A stretch of 64,000 nucleotides of DNA from the NCBI GenBank assembly GCA_020634435.1, contig JACKBS010000010.1:473726-537725 (forward strand), read 5' to 3'. This stretch comes from Ardenticatenaceae bacterium (GTDB lineage Bacteria; Chloroflexota; Anaerolineae; Promineifilales; Promineifilaceae). Positions 16,756 to 26,752 of the stretch are shown piece after piece. The notes beneath the pieces were generated by a model. The model saw only the letters and a program-made list of their open reading frames with translations, searched no databases and had not been told where the DNA came from. A program made the position numbers and the translations under genes. Within the stretch, counting starts at the first letter, position 1. Each line of letters starts with the position of its first letter.

Positions 16756-16777
16756 CTACCGGCTGAAAGGCCGGTAG
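16756..16777. repeat. IS200/IS605 subterminal hairpin
   Basis: CTACCGGC and GCCGGTAG enclose a TGAAAG loop. It lies about 25 bp beyond the 3' end of the tnpA gene, where IS200/IS605 elements carry the end hairpin recognised by the Y1 transposase. Confidence 0.6.
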
Positions 16778-16801
16778 CTTGGAATAGCGAATGAAACTCG
16801 C

Positions 16802-17239
16802 CTAATGCTCCTCCACGTCAAAGTTGTCTTGTTCTGTCGGAGGTTGCTGCCCTTGTGATTCTATGTACTGCTTGATTATCTCATCTGTTACATTGCCGGT
16901 ACTGGCCACAAAATATCCACCTGCCCACAGGTGTCGCCCCCAGAATTCCCGTCTTAGCGGCTCAAACTCTTGCATTAGCTTGCGGCTGGTCCGCCCTTTC
17001 AACAATTGCATCAGCTTACTTACCGGCAGATTCGGCGGTACGGAGACTAACAAATGCGTGTGATCCGCTTGCACACTGCCGCTTTCGATGATCACATCGT
17101 TTGCCGTACAGATTTGCCTGACCAATTCACGCAGCCGCAATCCAACTTGTCCCTTGAGAACTTTTTTGCGGTATTTTGTTATCCAGACCAGATGGTATTT
17201 GATGTCATAAACGGAATGGGCCGTTTTGCGATAGCTCAT
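16802..17239 (-). CDS. tnpA: IS200/IS605-family Y1 transposase TnpA
   Basis: A 145-residue HUH single-strand transposase. The HUH histidines are in DHTHLLV (about residues 60-64) and the nucleophilic tyrosine in IKQYIESQG (about 124); the start SYRKTAHSVYDIKYHLVWITKYRKKVL is the family hallmark. Length and motifs are complete, so it may still be active. There is no accessory tnpB. The element abuts a decayed transposase relic at 17279, consistent with insertion into older insertion-sequence debris. IS200-type elements move as single-stranded circles and make no target duplication. Confidence 0.93.
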   Translation of the reverse strand: MSYRKTAHSVYDIKYHLVWITKYRKKVLKGQVGLRLRELVRQICTANDVIIESGSVQADHTHLLVSVPPNLPVSKLMQLLKGRTSRKLMQEFEPLRREFWGRHLWAGGYFVASTGNVTDEIIKQYIESQGQQPPTEQDNFDVEEH

Positions 17240-17278
17240 AGTTCATTCTACCAGATACCAGTGTAAGGCCAATGGGTC

Positions 17279-17635
17279 GTCAGCATCATAACCTTTGTCA
17301 GCAATGGCGCGGTCAAACGCATACGGTTCTGGCAAGGCTCGAGCCTGCGTCACATCATGTCGCTGGTCACCAGTAAGGATAAACTTTAGGGGATTGCCTA
17401 AAGCATCAACAGCGATATGGATATTTGTGCCGAAACCTCAACCACCTTTCGACCTGTTCCATCGGGGAAAAAAGTAGGTGGTGTCGCCGCAATCGAAGGT
17501 TTGAGTCATTTCAGCCAGGTCAGCTAGCTTCGTTGCCCCAACGCCAGAGGCATAGTCCCAGTAATACTCACCAATGGCGATAGGCGCCGAAGAGCCTGGC
17601 TGCCCGCCATGAGCCGGTGTAGTCACGATACGGTT
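17279..17635. repeat. 357-bp direct repeat, copy 1
   Basis: This stretch matches 21583-21939 in the same orientation with no net gap and only a handful of substitutions. Both copies are pieces of the same transposase relic. Recombination between them could delete the intervening 3.9 kb. Confidence 0.9.
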
Positions 17636-17740
17636 ATGGCGACGTTTGCAGCCAAGTTTACAGTCAGGGTCACCAGTAGGCTGCTGGGTTCTGTCAAAAC
17701 GGCCTTCCTTAACATAAACATACGCTTTGGGGATTGTTTT
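17279..17740 (-). pseudogene. Transposase relic (IS5-like, chimeric), copy 1
   Basis: Translation on the minus strand gives KEGRFDRTQQPTGDPDCKLG, then GEYYWDYASGVGATKLADLAE and TQTFDCGDTTYFFPRW, the start of one transposase family. It continues in another frame with an IS5/IS427-like core (TNIHIAVDALGNPLKFILTG, QRHDVTQARALPEPYAFDRA, DKGYDAD). The reading frame is broken near 17440, where the second copy is intact, and the distal end is replaced by the IS200 element. Remnant only; no function. Confidence 0.75.
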
Positions 17741-17824
17741 CCTTCAGCCAGGCAATAATGTGTTTAGTATCAAGGAAAACGGCCGTTGCCTCCCCCGGTG
17801 CCCAACTCATCATTGAAGAAGCAC

Positions 17825-18664
17825 TTAAGGAGGTAGATTCAGCCCAGACCACAACAGCGTCGAGAACGTTTTTGCCTCTTGAATGTCACAGTGATAGCGA
17901 ATGGCCGTTGCTTTCAACCCCTCTAACTTTCCCAGCCGCTCGGTGTACCGAGAGGGCCATTGCCGTTCAGGTAGGGGCGTGACCTCATACCAACACACGG
18001 TTTTCAACTCGCGCCATTCTGCCTGAGTCGGCACCATGATGCCATCTATCGAGCCATACAAACGTCGCGGTGGCCTGTCCGCTTGTCGGGTTGGACTGTT
18101 CATATAATGATGCCAATCACTCAACTTTTCCCACTTTGATTCTCTCTCTACCTGCCTTTGCCCCACCCACTGCACGGCCTGGCGAATGCTGTTGTCGCTG
18201 ATGTCTACTAACAGCAGCGTCTGGGTTAGCTTGGCGGCTTCATCCAATGATGTTTGGATGCCCAACAAAGCCACTAGCGGTTTCAGACCCTGGCTCATTT
18301 CACCGGGATCAATCTGAAATTGGGTATCTAATGGTTTTTGGCCACCGCGACAATGGTCACACAAATAGTAACTTCGCTTGTATTTCACTCGACCAAATAC
18401 GGTGATGACCATGCCTTCGCGACGGCAGCGATAAGCAGCTTTATGATGGCAGGAACACCGGATGCTCGGTTGCACTGTATCGCTCTTTTCCAGTACATGA
18501 CCGATAGCTTCTCGACCAATGGTTTGCAACAGATGCCGCATCCCCTGCTCAATATCGCCCAGACTCGGCGAATCCTCTTGTTGGAGGTGCGCAACCATCA
18601 GATCGCCGATTAAGGTCGCAATGTGGGCAACCGTTTCCTTGGCCTGCTTTGTGTTAAAATCCAT
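17825..18664 (-). pseudogene. ISKra4-family transposase, C-terminally truncated
   Basis: An open frame of 279 residues with a good ribosome binding site (AAGGAGG) and the ISKra4 N-terminal half: helical lead-in, zinc-ribbon-like cysteines (CSCHHKAAYRCRREG, CDHCRGGQ), VFGRVKYKRSYYLC and LYGSIDGIMVPTQAEWRELK with the first catalytic Asp. Normal family members run to about 450-500 residues, so the part with the remaining DDE residues is missing. It ends 90-180 bp from the adjacent transposase relic. Unlikely to be active. Confidence 0.8.
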
Positions 18665-18792
18665 TTGAGCCTCCTTGTGATTTCGTTTGGTTTTTGTCGA
18701 ATCTAAACAAAATCACATCGGGCTCTTTTTGTCCATCTTTTTCCCTAACGAGTTTTTACTGCTCCCGCAGCATCATCAGGGCTTTTCCAAAG

Positions 18793-19930
18793 TCAGGAAG
18801 ACAAAGCAAGCTGAGCCAAGCGAGCGTTCAATTGAGCATTAAAATGCCGTAAGGCATAAGCCAAATTGGCAAAACCCAGCTTTTGCGCCAAGCCGACAAT
18901 AAAATTGTTTAAAACGGCAACCGCCTCAGCTTGTGTAGCACTCTTCATTTTCGTGGCATCTTCATTCAAAGTCACATCACGTCGATAATGTAACCCATTT
19001 TCTATGCACCAATGAGCACGGGCCAGAGCAAGCAACTGCTGCGCCACAGTTGGCTCAGGCCCCAAACTAGATATCCCATAAGCTGTTTCTAGAGACGTAA
19101 GGCCGGTTGCTATGTGCGTCACTTTTCTCTCCAACCTGAACACCAACTGGCATTGGGCCAATTCAAGAACTCTGTTTCGTCGTAGATAACTCGTATCCGT
19201 CTTTGCTCAATGCGGCCATGTCCTTTGTCAAGCGAGGTGGCTTCATGGTACTCAAGCGCGGGAATGTGCCATCCTTTGGCTTTGCGCGGTGGTTGAAAAA
19301 CTGCTGACATCCGCTAAAAGGGTCGGCTGATTATCTTTGACAAACCAGAGGTAGTCACCCCTTGTGCCGTGACTTGCACAGACAATTTTCGTTGAGTGAA
19401 CATCGCATCCCCAGAACAACTTTTCCTTTTAGATTGAGTTTTGCCAATAAGCGCGGTGCCGCTGTTATTTCATTCTCTTTGGATGCGACTTCAAGTTGGT
19501 CTTGGACGACGCCTCCCTCTGGCAGATAGGCTGAAGCAAATGGACCCTGTTTTTCTCCTTTGACAATGGTCCCGCGCATCGTTTTCCCATCCAGCACCAT
19601 TTGCTCACTGGCATCGCCGCCATACCTATCATGCAGATAGTGCCCCACCACCTTTTGCAATTCTTGGGCGATGATGGTTTCAGAGAGTGTCCGTCTGATG
19701 GTGTTGGTGAGGGCACCTGGGCGTGTTTGAGGTTAAACAAGGTCAAATTGCTCTTTTCTTAGCTTCAGCCAATCGGCTATGCTTGATGGCTTGGTTTCTC
19801 CCGCTAACTTTGCCAGGAGTATCATGGCTAGCAGACAGGGTAGTTTGTATCGGATACCTTGTGCCTTTCGCTGGTCGTTCACAGCTTCAAACTGTGTCAT
19901 GAGTTCCTGGATGTCAAATGGGGTGTGATT
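18793..19930 (-). pseudogene. ISAs1-family transposase with multiple frameshifts
   Basis: Fragments in successive frames reconstruct a near full-length ISAs1 (H-repeat type) transposase: ELMTQFEAVNDQRKAQGIRY (N-terminus, about 19920), VLDGKTMRGTIVKGEKQGPF with the first catalytic Asp, then ISSLGPEPTVAQ and RAHWCIENGLHYRRDVTLNE (catalytic Glu region) down to the end at 18793. At least three frameshifts separate the pieces. The gene starts right where the ISKra4 relic B ends, suggesting one element inserted at the edge of the other. Confidence 0.8.
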
Positions 19931-21397
19931 AGTTTTTGTGTAACGGCGGAGCTCTGTGAGGAAAAATCCACCGATGGTCTTGCCACGGATGCCTCTTTTG
20001 GGTACGCCTCTGTATCTTCTCAGCCAGCCTCTCCAAATTCGCAACATCCTTTTCCGTCACAAGCTGAACTTGTGGGGTTTCGGCCATTGACGACAGTCGG
20101 TTCTCGTGTTTGGTCGTCAGATAATGAGCCTGAATCGCTGGCCAAGAAGCCGACCAGCGCTTGTTACAGATGGCCATACGTAAGGCCAGCATGGGATTGA
20201 GACTTTCATCAGCCCAGCGCATCCCCGCCTGTTTCATCCGCCGTTGCATCACCACCTTATGCCCAGACTCTACCATCCCGTACCCAATGGGAATCCCGTT
20301 TTTCCTGAAATGGGGATAATCAATCATTGTTTGCCGCCGCTCAAGATAGCGAATGGCGGCTTCCATTTCATCAGCTGCCGGGTGGGTTTGGTTTTGTGTC
20401 CAGAGAAAACGCAACGCATTAAGCGTTTGTTGCGGCGCTTTGGTGCCTAACTGCTTAGACATCTTGGCATACCATTGTTGGAAATGGTCACTTTCGGCCC
20501 CGTAGAGCGCTTTGCCAATCGTGGCCACATACCCTTGGGCATGCGCAAAATCAATCACCCGTGTTGCGGTTGGGCAGTGATAGTCGATGAAGGCTTGTAT
20601 CCAGACAGCGCCATCATTCACCGCGACCACCTTTTCCGCATGCTCTCCCCGCGTCGATGCCACTCCACAATCGCTTTGTTGCTAAACGGGTCTGCCTTAT
20701 CGGCACTCAGTAACTCACTTTTCTGTCCGGGTCACCACTTCCTGGCGCTTGGGGTCCCATTTGTCTCGAATTCACCGAACGCCACTGTCTTTATCTCGCG
20801 CCACGCCCCATTTTTAGCTGTACCATCGCCCCATCGGCACTCAAGACGAGCTGTTTGGGGGTTGCCTTGGCGGTGGGTGCTTCTTTTGCAGCCGCTCCAT
20901 TTCTTTTCAATCAGGTGGTCGGCGATGCGCCCGGCACGCAGGTGATTTCGCGAACGCTGGCCACTGAGATAGCGATACCCACATCATGGCTAACTCTTCT
21001 TGCGCTTCTGCATAAGGTAACCGACTGCCTAATCGCGCCACGGCTTCTTGCACTTGCGGCGTGTAGGCGCCTCGCATCAAGCCAGTTTTTCATCCAGGGA
21101 AAAAGCGTCATGCCACATTCATGACACCTCATTTGCTCCCGAATAATTGTCACCTTATCGCCGTTTTGGTTCGTAACGTTCGCTTTTCTGACCGTTTTTC
21201 ATCATCGGCTGGTCAATTTGGACACACCATCCTGGCTTCCGGGTTCTCCCTTCTCTAGCCATTTGTTCGAGCAATTGCTGCCGAATACCGGCTAACTCAG
21301 CGTCAATCGCTTCTTCCATCTGAGTCAAATCTGCATCCTTGTTTGCTGCTTCCCACTGGTTCAATCTGTTGAGCATGTCATCGAGTTCTTTTTTCAT
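19929..21397 (-). pseudogene. ISKra4-family transposase relic B, frameshifted
   Basis: The span is the right size for a complete ISKra4 transposase. The N-terminus is at 21397-21155 (KKELDDMLNRLNQWEAANKD, then EGRTRKPGWCVQ), a middle piece at 21153-20911 (RCHECGMTLFPWMK), and the C-terminal half at 20663-19929 (VVAVNDGAVWIQAFIDYH with a catalytic Asp, ATRVIDFAHAQGYV, IPIGYGMVESGHKVVMQRRM with the catalytic Glu). Frameshifts separate these parts. It is a different copy from the truncated one at 17825. Confidence 0.8.
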
Positions 21398-21480
21398 CTC
21401 CCCATTTTCTTCTACCGCTTCCCATTACACAACTTTTCATCACACCCTGTCAAATGATGGATATGTACTATCTAGTCCGG

Positions 21481-21939
21481 CTAATGTAATATTGTGCATG
21501 AGAATCTCTTTTGTGTTGTGGTTTGTTTGGTCACTACCACTTTAACAATTTGAGATTCTTTTTTCGACTTTGGAAAAACCCTGTCAGCATCATAACCTTT
21601 GTCAGCAATGGCGCGGTCAAACGCATACGGTTCTGGCAAGGCTCGAGCCTGCGTCACATCATGTCGCTGGTCACCAGTAAGGATAAACTTTAGGGGATTG
21701 CCTAAAGCATCAACAGCGATATGGATATTTGTGCCGAAACTCCAGCCGCCTTTCGACCTGTTCCATCGGGGAAAAAAGTAGGTGGTGTCGCCGCAATCGA
21801 AGGTTTGAGTCATTTCAGCCAGGCCAGCTAGCTTCGTTGCCCCAACGCCAGAGGCATAGTCTCAGTAATACTCACCAATGGCGATAGGCGCCGAAGAGGC
21901 TGGCTGCCCGCCATGAGCCGGTGTAGTCACGATACGGTT
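21481..21939 (-). pseudogene. Transposase relic (IS5-like, chimeric), copy 2
   Basis: An open frame from 21813 to 21481 reads TQTFDCGDTTYFFPRWNRSK, then SFGTNIHIAVDALGNPLKFI, QRHDVTQARALPEPYAFDRA and DKGYDADRVFPKSKKESQ, an IS5/IS427-like core that is joined upstream to a fragment of a different transposase (GATKLADLAE). It ends abruptly at 21939, where a truncated host gene begins. Non-functional. Confidence 0.75.
21583..21939. repeat. 357-bp direct repeat, copy 2
   Basis: Partner of 17279-17635, same orientation, constant offset of 4304 bases over the whole length. The right boundary coincides with the junction to a truncated resident gene. Confidence 0.9.
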
Positions 21940-22301
21940 CCAGCACCATCTACCGGCGCATGGGCGTCAGTTATGCCGAGTTGTTTGAGCGCGTTTACCC
22001 GCACGGCAAACTCGGTCGCTACCTGGTTGAGCAAGTCATTGAATTTAACAACACCTACAATGGCGCTGGCCCCATCGAATACCGTTCGCTGGGTGATTCA
22101 CCTGCGGTTGGAGTGATGCTTTACCCGGACTGCGGCACCTGTAATTGGCAGCCGGCCCCTGAATTTGAACCCTCCATGCATTACCGACACACGGGAAAAC
22201 ACCGCCCCATTCGCGTGTATGAAACCATTGAGCCACGCTTTATCCACGAAGATTTTTTCGCCAAACTCGCTCAATGGTCACGCCAACACACTATGCAGTA
22301 G
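21940..22301 (+). pseudogene. 3' remnant of a gene truncated by insertion-sequence debris
   Basis: The plus-strand frame is open right up to the transposase relic and reads STIYRRMGVSYAELFERVYP, then GRYLVEQVIEFNNTYNG, GVMLYPDCGTCNWQPAPEF and GKHRPIRVYETIEPRFIHED to a stop at 22301, about 120 residues. The C-terminal pattern (WxPAPxF, RPIRVYxxIxxRFIxEDFFAKLA) reminds me of long nucleoside-hydrolase-like proteins of Chloroflexota, but I am not certain. The N-terminal part is missing from the window, so it is a decayed remnant. Confidence 0.55.
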
Positions 22302-22320
22302 CAAGATGTGTGTAAACGAC

Positions 22321-22446
22321 ATGCCCAAATCAATACGCATCTTCACCTTCGGCCAGTTGGCCATCAGCAATGTAGAGAGCGATCTGTTTGGCGAACCAAC
22401 CCACACCGCCAAGACGCTGCTAGCGACAAATATTCCGTCCCAATAA
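22321..22446 (+). pseudogene. Possible N-terminal remnant of a BTAD-type regulator
   Basis: A 41-codon frame, MPKSIRIFTFGQLAIS and onward, resembles the opening strand pattern of BTAD/SARP regulators (compare MKLFCFGTFSAQ of the neighbour ending at 22593) but stops early. It may be the start of a regulator lost during the insertion events. Short and uncertain. Confidence 0.3.
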
Positions 22447-22530
22447 GCGGATGGAAGTCTAGCCTAGAGACCAATTTCATACGCAAAAGTGAGCAGATAC
22501 CCTAGCCCCGTCTAACCGATTTATTACCGA

Positions 22531-22560
22531 AAGACTCCGACGTACTCGGTGTCTCTTTTA
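22531..22560 (+). terminator. Hairpin terminator
   Basis: GACTCCGA (22533-22540) and TCGGTGTC (22546-22553, one mismatch) are followed by TCTTTTA. It closely resembles the perfect terminator at 31081, sharing AAGACTCCGA, and lies between the remnant genes and the convergent BTAD regulator. Confidence 0.55.
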
Positions 22561-22592
22561 TTCTCGAAGATAAGATTGTTGCAGGCGCTGCG

Positions 22593-25500
22593 TTAAGGTT
22601 CGTGGTGCTGGTAAGCTGCCAAAAGCGTTTTATGGGCTGGGATATTTTCTAAAAACATACGTTTTAGTTCCGGCTCTTTCAGCTTGGCCGCACGTTCCCT
22701 GATTAATTGGTTTGCTTCGGTAAGAACGGCCGTTGCCCTACCATCCCCCACTGCCAAAAGAACCTGGTAACAGACTAGATAAATTTGCATCGGCTCTTCC
22801 GTGCCGGTAACCGACTCCGGTGTCAGTTGAGGCAATATCGCTTCTACCAGTTCTACAGCTTGGTCCAGCTTTGCCTGAACCAGCATGAGCTGAGCCAACC
22901 CGGCTTGCGTTTCCATGAGCAAAAATGTCTGGCCCAGCTCCCGGCGAATCGTTAAAGCTTTTTCATAAGCAGAGGCCGCTGCCGCGTACTGTTTTTGAGC
23001 CAATAACACATGCCCCAAATTGGTAAAAGCGTAACCGCAATACTCTTGTAAATTCCCACTTTGGCCAATCTCTATGGCTTCCCGCGCCGCATCTGCTGCG
23101 GCCGCCACATTCCCCTGGCGAAGCAGTGTCAAGGTGTAGTTAATCAGCAAGATGAACAATGTTATTTGGTCGCCGCTTTTTCTGGTCGTGACCATAGCTG
23201 CCTCGGTAAACCGTTTGGCCGCGGACCAATCCCCTACACGACAATAAACAAGAGCGAGATTTAACTGGACGATGATTTGCATACCTTCATGCTGCACTTC
23301 CTCATAAAAAGCAAGCGCTTCTTGATAATAATAAATGGCAAGCCCATAATCGCCGTGGTCGCTGTAGATGCCAGCCGTCACGCCCTTCATGGTCGCCTCT
23401 TGGTCACGATCGCCACGCGCTATTGCCAAATAAAGTCCACGCGTCGCATAAGACAACATTTGTTCAAATTGACCTTGACCACGGGCCAATTGGGTAAACG
23501 TGAAAAGGCATTGTAATTCACCATATGTATTGTTCTGCGCCCGATAAAGCGCAAGCGCCTCCGTAGCAGCCTGCTGGGCAGTGGTAATATCCATAACACC
23601 CACTGTTCTGGCTAAAAGGTTTAACACATAGGCTTTAAGCCACGCATCCCCGAGGCTTTCGGCTAACTTTAGGGCCTGTTTTATCTCGGCAACGGCCGTT
23701 TCGGTATCAATGCCACCACCACTTAGGGTGGAACCCAACGCGCATCGGGCCTGTGCTTCCAATAACTGGTTCTGGCAAGCAACCGCCAGTTTGAGCGCTT
23801 CTTCAGCCAATTCCATGGATTGGCTCATTTTCCTCAAATGGATGGCAAAGTGAGATTTTGCTATAAGAAGCAGGCTCCGAAATTCGTGGGGCAACGTGAG
23901 TTGGCTAACGGCCGTTTCCCAAAATTGTTCGCCAGCTTCATAAAGATTGCTCACGAGAAAATAAGCAGAGATGCCGGGCACGGCTGTGGCCAACCGCTCG
24001 GTCTGCCTCTGCTCCACCGAGTAGTCCCAGGCAGCACGGATGTTTTCTAGCCTGGTTTGGACGGCCGTTTTTGCGTCCGCCAACTGCAAGCCATAAAGCG
24101 CAGACCTCATCTGGCCAATAAATTGCAAATAGTGCAGGCTATGACGCTCGCGTGCTTCGTTTAGGCCAAACGCAGCCGCATCTTCTACAGATTGAGCAAA
24201 CTGGCGCAAAAGTTCGTGCATTTGGTAACGGCCGTCATCGGACCAGATCAATAACGATTTTTCAACCAGATTAGACAGCACCGTCACATCCATTTCTAAA
24301 ACAGCAGCCGCAGCTTCCTGATCAAACCCACCCCGAAACACGGAGGCCTGCACCAGGGCGCGCTGCTCCAGCGGTGTGAGCAAGCGCCAGGAACCCGCAA
24401 AAACGGCCGCCATACTGCGGTGCCGCTCCGGCACATCTTGCATATCGGTAGCCAGCTGCGCCAGATCATGAAGGATTGTTTGGGCAATAGCGATCGGCGA
24501 CAGCTGCCGCACCCAGGTGGCCGCAATTTCCAGCGGCAGCGGAATACCTTCTAGCTGGCGGCAAATTTCTACAACGGGTTCAATGTTTTCCGCGCTGAGC
24601 GCAAAGGTAAAGTCAGCGCGGCGCGCGCGTTCGGCAAAAAGCTGCACCGCCGGGAAGCGATCAGCATCGGCTAATTCTTGGTTAGCTTTCGGCACGGACA
24701 ATCCGGGCAGCACCAGCGGCAGCTCGGCTTGCAAGTTGAGCCGTTGGCGGCTGGTTACGACAAGTTGAATCCGTGGTGCCTGTTCAAGCAGTTCGCGCAC
24801 AAAGGGGCCACCAGCCATTAGCTGCTCAAAATTATCCAGAATTAGCAAGAGCTCCTTATTTTGCAGATGCTGCCAAAGCTGCTCTTTGGGCGGTAGGCTG
24901 GCATGGAAAGAAAGCTGAAGCACACGGCCGATTGCCACCACCAGCAGCGATTCGATTTCCGCGGGGTCAACCGCGTTGGCTGGGGGTTCCAACCCCGCCA
25001 GGCCAGCAAACCAGATGCCATCGGGAAACAGGTGTCCAACACGCCGGGCAGACTCGCGGGCCAACCGACTTTTGCCAATACCGCCGGGGCCAATCAGGGA
25101 AATGAGCCGATATTGGGGATCAAACAGCAGCGGCAGCAAGCGCGCCATTGTATCTTGCCGACCGAAGAAAGGGGTCATATCAGGCAAGAGGTTGCCAGAA
25201 GGGGTGTTTCGGGTGTGAAAACGGCCGTCTCGAATGGATTGGGCCAATACGGCCGTTTCCTCATCCGGTTCGGCCCCTAGCTCCTCCAACAGCGTGCGTT
25301 GGCAAAGATCATACTGCCGTAAGGCGGCATCTGCCTGCCCACTCCAGGTTAAAGCCCGCATCAACTGGCGATGGGCGGCCTCGTGCCACGGTTCCAGCTT
25401 GAGCTGCTGGCGGGCCGTGCTTTGTGCTTCCTGAAACTGGCGTAATGCCAGGTGATGTTCTGTCAGGGCATGGTAAGCCGCCATCACTTGCTGGTGGTAT

Positions 25501-26000
25501 TTTTCCGTTTGCCACTGCCGCCAGGCCGCAAATTCGGGAGCATCGGCAATGTTGAGGCCGTGCAGAAATTCGGCGGGGTACAGCCTGACGGCTTGACTCA
25601 GAGAGGCCACACAATCGGCATAACGCCACCAATCAATTTGCGGGTAGGGAACGGCCGTTGCCAGCAAACGGTCAAAAGCCAGTGCATCCACCCAATGGTC
25701 TGTATGTGCCAAATTGAGCTGAACAATCTGACCCGACATTTCCAGCAGCGGCGGCACCCCTTTCGGCTGCCCAACGGATTCCAGACTTTGGCGCAGACGG
25801 CTCAGCGAGAGACGAAGATTCGTTTTGGCCTTGCTGTCTGGCAAATCCCCCCACAACAAGGCCGCCAGCGCCTCGCGCCGGTGGGGTCGGTTGGCATTTA
25901 AGGCCAGGTAAGCCAACAGCGCCCTTATTTTGTCCGAATGAAAAGTGAGCGCCTTGCCCTCGTCCTGAGCCGAAAATGTACCAAAACAGAATAACTTCAT
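22593..26000 (-). CDS. BTAD-AAA-TPR transcriptional regulator (AfsR/SARP-like)
   Basis: A 1135-residue signal-transducing regulator. Residues 1-95 form an OmpR-type winged helix (MKLFCFGTFSA, then SDKIRALLAYLALN and TNLRLSLSRLRQSL). Residues about 100-245 form the BTAD all-helical domain. The NB-ARC/STAND ATPase follows with a P-loop IGPGGIGKSRLA near 302 and Walker B LLLILDNFEQL. From about 620 to the end it is TPR-like helical repeats (DYGLAIYYYQEALAFYEEVQ, AASAYEKALTIRRELGQ). Such proteins activate nearby genes when ligand or partner binding opens the ATPase. It is divergent from the azoreductase gene starting 98 bp away, which is a reasonable target. A weak GAGG precedes the ATG. Confidence 0.93.
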   Translation of the reverse strand: MKLFCFGTFSAQDEGKALTFHSDKIRALLAYLALNANRPHRREALAALLWGDLPDSKAKTNLRLSLSRLRQSLESVGQPKGVPPLLEMSGQIVQLNLAHTDHWVDALAFDRLLATAVPYPQIDWWRYADCVASLSQAVRLYPAEFLHGLNIADAPEFAAWRQWQTEKYHQQVMAAYHALTEHHLALRQFQEAQSTARQQLKLEPWHEAAHRQLMRALTWSGQADAALRQYDLCQRTLLEELGAEPDEETAVLAQSIRDGRFHTRNTPSGNLLPDMTPFFGRQDTMARLLPLLFDPQYRLISLIGPGGIGKSRLARESARRVGHLFPDGIWFAGLAGLEPPANAVDPAEIESLLVVAIGRVLQLSFHASLPPKEQLWQHLQNKELLLILDNFEQLMAGGPFVRELLEQAPRIQLVVTSRQRLNLQAELPLVLPGLSVPKANQELADADRFPAVQLFAERARRADFTFALSAENIEPVVEICRQLEGIPLPLEIAATWVRQLSPIAIAQTILHDLAQLATDMQDVPERHRSMAAVFAGSWRLLTPLEQRALVQASVFRGGFDQEAAAAVLEMDVTVLSNLVEKSLLIWSDDGRYQMHELLRQFAQSVEDAAAFGLNEARERHSLHYLQFIGQMRSALYGLQLADAKTAVQTRLENIRAAWDYSVEQRQTERLATAVPGISAYFLVSNLYEAGEQFWETAVSQLTLPHEFRSLLLIAKSHFAIHLRKMSQSMELAEEALKLAVACQNQLLEAQARCALGSTLSGGGIDTETAVAEIKQALKLAESLGDAWLKAYVLNLLARTVGVMDITTAQQAATEALALYRAQNNTYGELQCLFTFTQLARGQGQFEQMLSYATRGLYLAIARGDRDQEATMKGVTAGIYSDHGDYGLAIYYYQEALAFYEEVQHEGMQIIVQLNLALVYCRVGDWSAAKRFTEAAMVTTRKSGDQITLFILLINYTLTLLRQGNVAAAADAAREAIEIGQSGNLQEYCGYAFTNLGHVLLAQKQYAAAASAYEKALTIRRELGQTFLLMETQAGLAQLMLVQAKLDQAVELVEAILPQLTPESVTGTEEPMQIYLVCYQVLLAVGDGRATAVLTEANQLIRERAAKLKEPELKRMFLENIPAHKTLLAAYQHHEP

Positions 26001-26097
26001 GGCTGCCTCACATGGTCAGATACGTTTTAGATACGCTGTGGTGATATACCACAAACGTTGTTTGGCCTACCACATCAACCATATCCGATTCAAATTG

Positions 26098-26733
26098 ATG
26101 AAACTATTGCATATCATTGCCACGCCACGTACTTATGAGTCTAACACCTTGCGCATTGCCACAGCTTATCTGGAAAGCGTGCGTAACAAGGTGGCAACCC
26201 TCAGCGTCGATACCCTCGACTTGTTTGGGCCAGATCTGCCAACGGCCGTTTCTGACCATATCGCCGCCCACTACAGCCTCCTGGCCCGCCAACCTATACA
26301 AAAGCGGCACCTCGCCTCATGGCAACAAATCGAACGACTGATTGAACAATTCCTGGCGGCGGACCGCTACCTGATCACCACGCCCATGTGGAACCTGAGC
26401 GTGCCCTACATCCTGAAATATTACATAGATTCCATTGTCCAGCCTAGCTATTTGCTTGAGCATACGGCCGCAGGTTGGCCAATCGGCCTTGTGCAGAATA
26501 AAAAGATGGTTTGCATCGTCTCGCACGGCAGCGATTATTCGGTGCAAACGCCTACGCTCTGTCACCCCCATAACTTTCTGGAACCGTATTTACGGGCCAT
26601 TTTTGGCACTATCGGCATTGCCGACATTCAGTTCATCACGGCCCAGCCGATGGATGTAACGCCTGAACTGCGGGAAACGGCCGTTGCTGCTGCAATCGTT
26701 GAAGCCCGCCAGTTGGCCGCAAATTTTGAATAA
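26098..26733 (+). CDS. FMN-dependent NADH-azoreductase-like flavoprotein
   Basis: A 211-residue flavodoxin-fold reductase of the AzoR/NQO type. The start MKLLHIIATPRTYESNTLRI carries the FMN-phosphate loop, TPMWNLSVPYILKYYIDSIV is the family's flavin-binding motif, and IVSHGSDYSV corresponds to the second flavin contact. It should reduce quinones or azo compounds with NAD(P)H. The ATG at 26098 is chosen because homology starts here; the longer frame from 25999 would run through the divergent promoter region. No clear ribosome binding site is present. Divergent from the BTAD regulator. Confidence 0.85.
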   Translation: MKLLHIIATPRTYESNTLRIATAYLESVRNKVATLSVDTLDLFGPDLPTAVSDHIAAHYSLLARQPIQKRHLASWQQIERLIEQFLAADRYLITTPMWNLSVPYILKYYIDSIVQPSYLLEHTAAGWPIGLVQNKKMVCIVSHGSDYSVQTPTLCHPHNFLEPYLRAIFGTIGIADIQFITAQPMDVTPELRETAVAAAIVEARQLAANFE

Positions 26734-26752
26734 TCTTTTTTGGAGGAACCAA

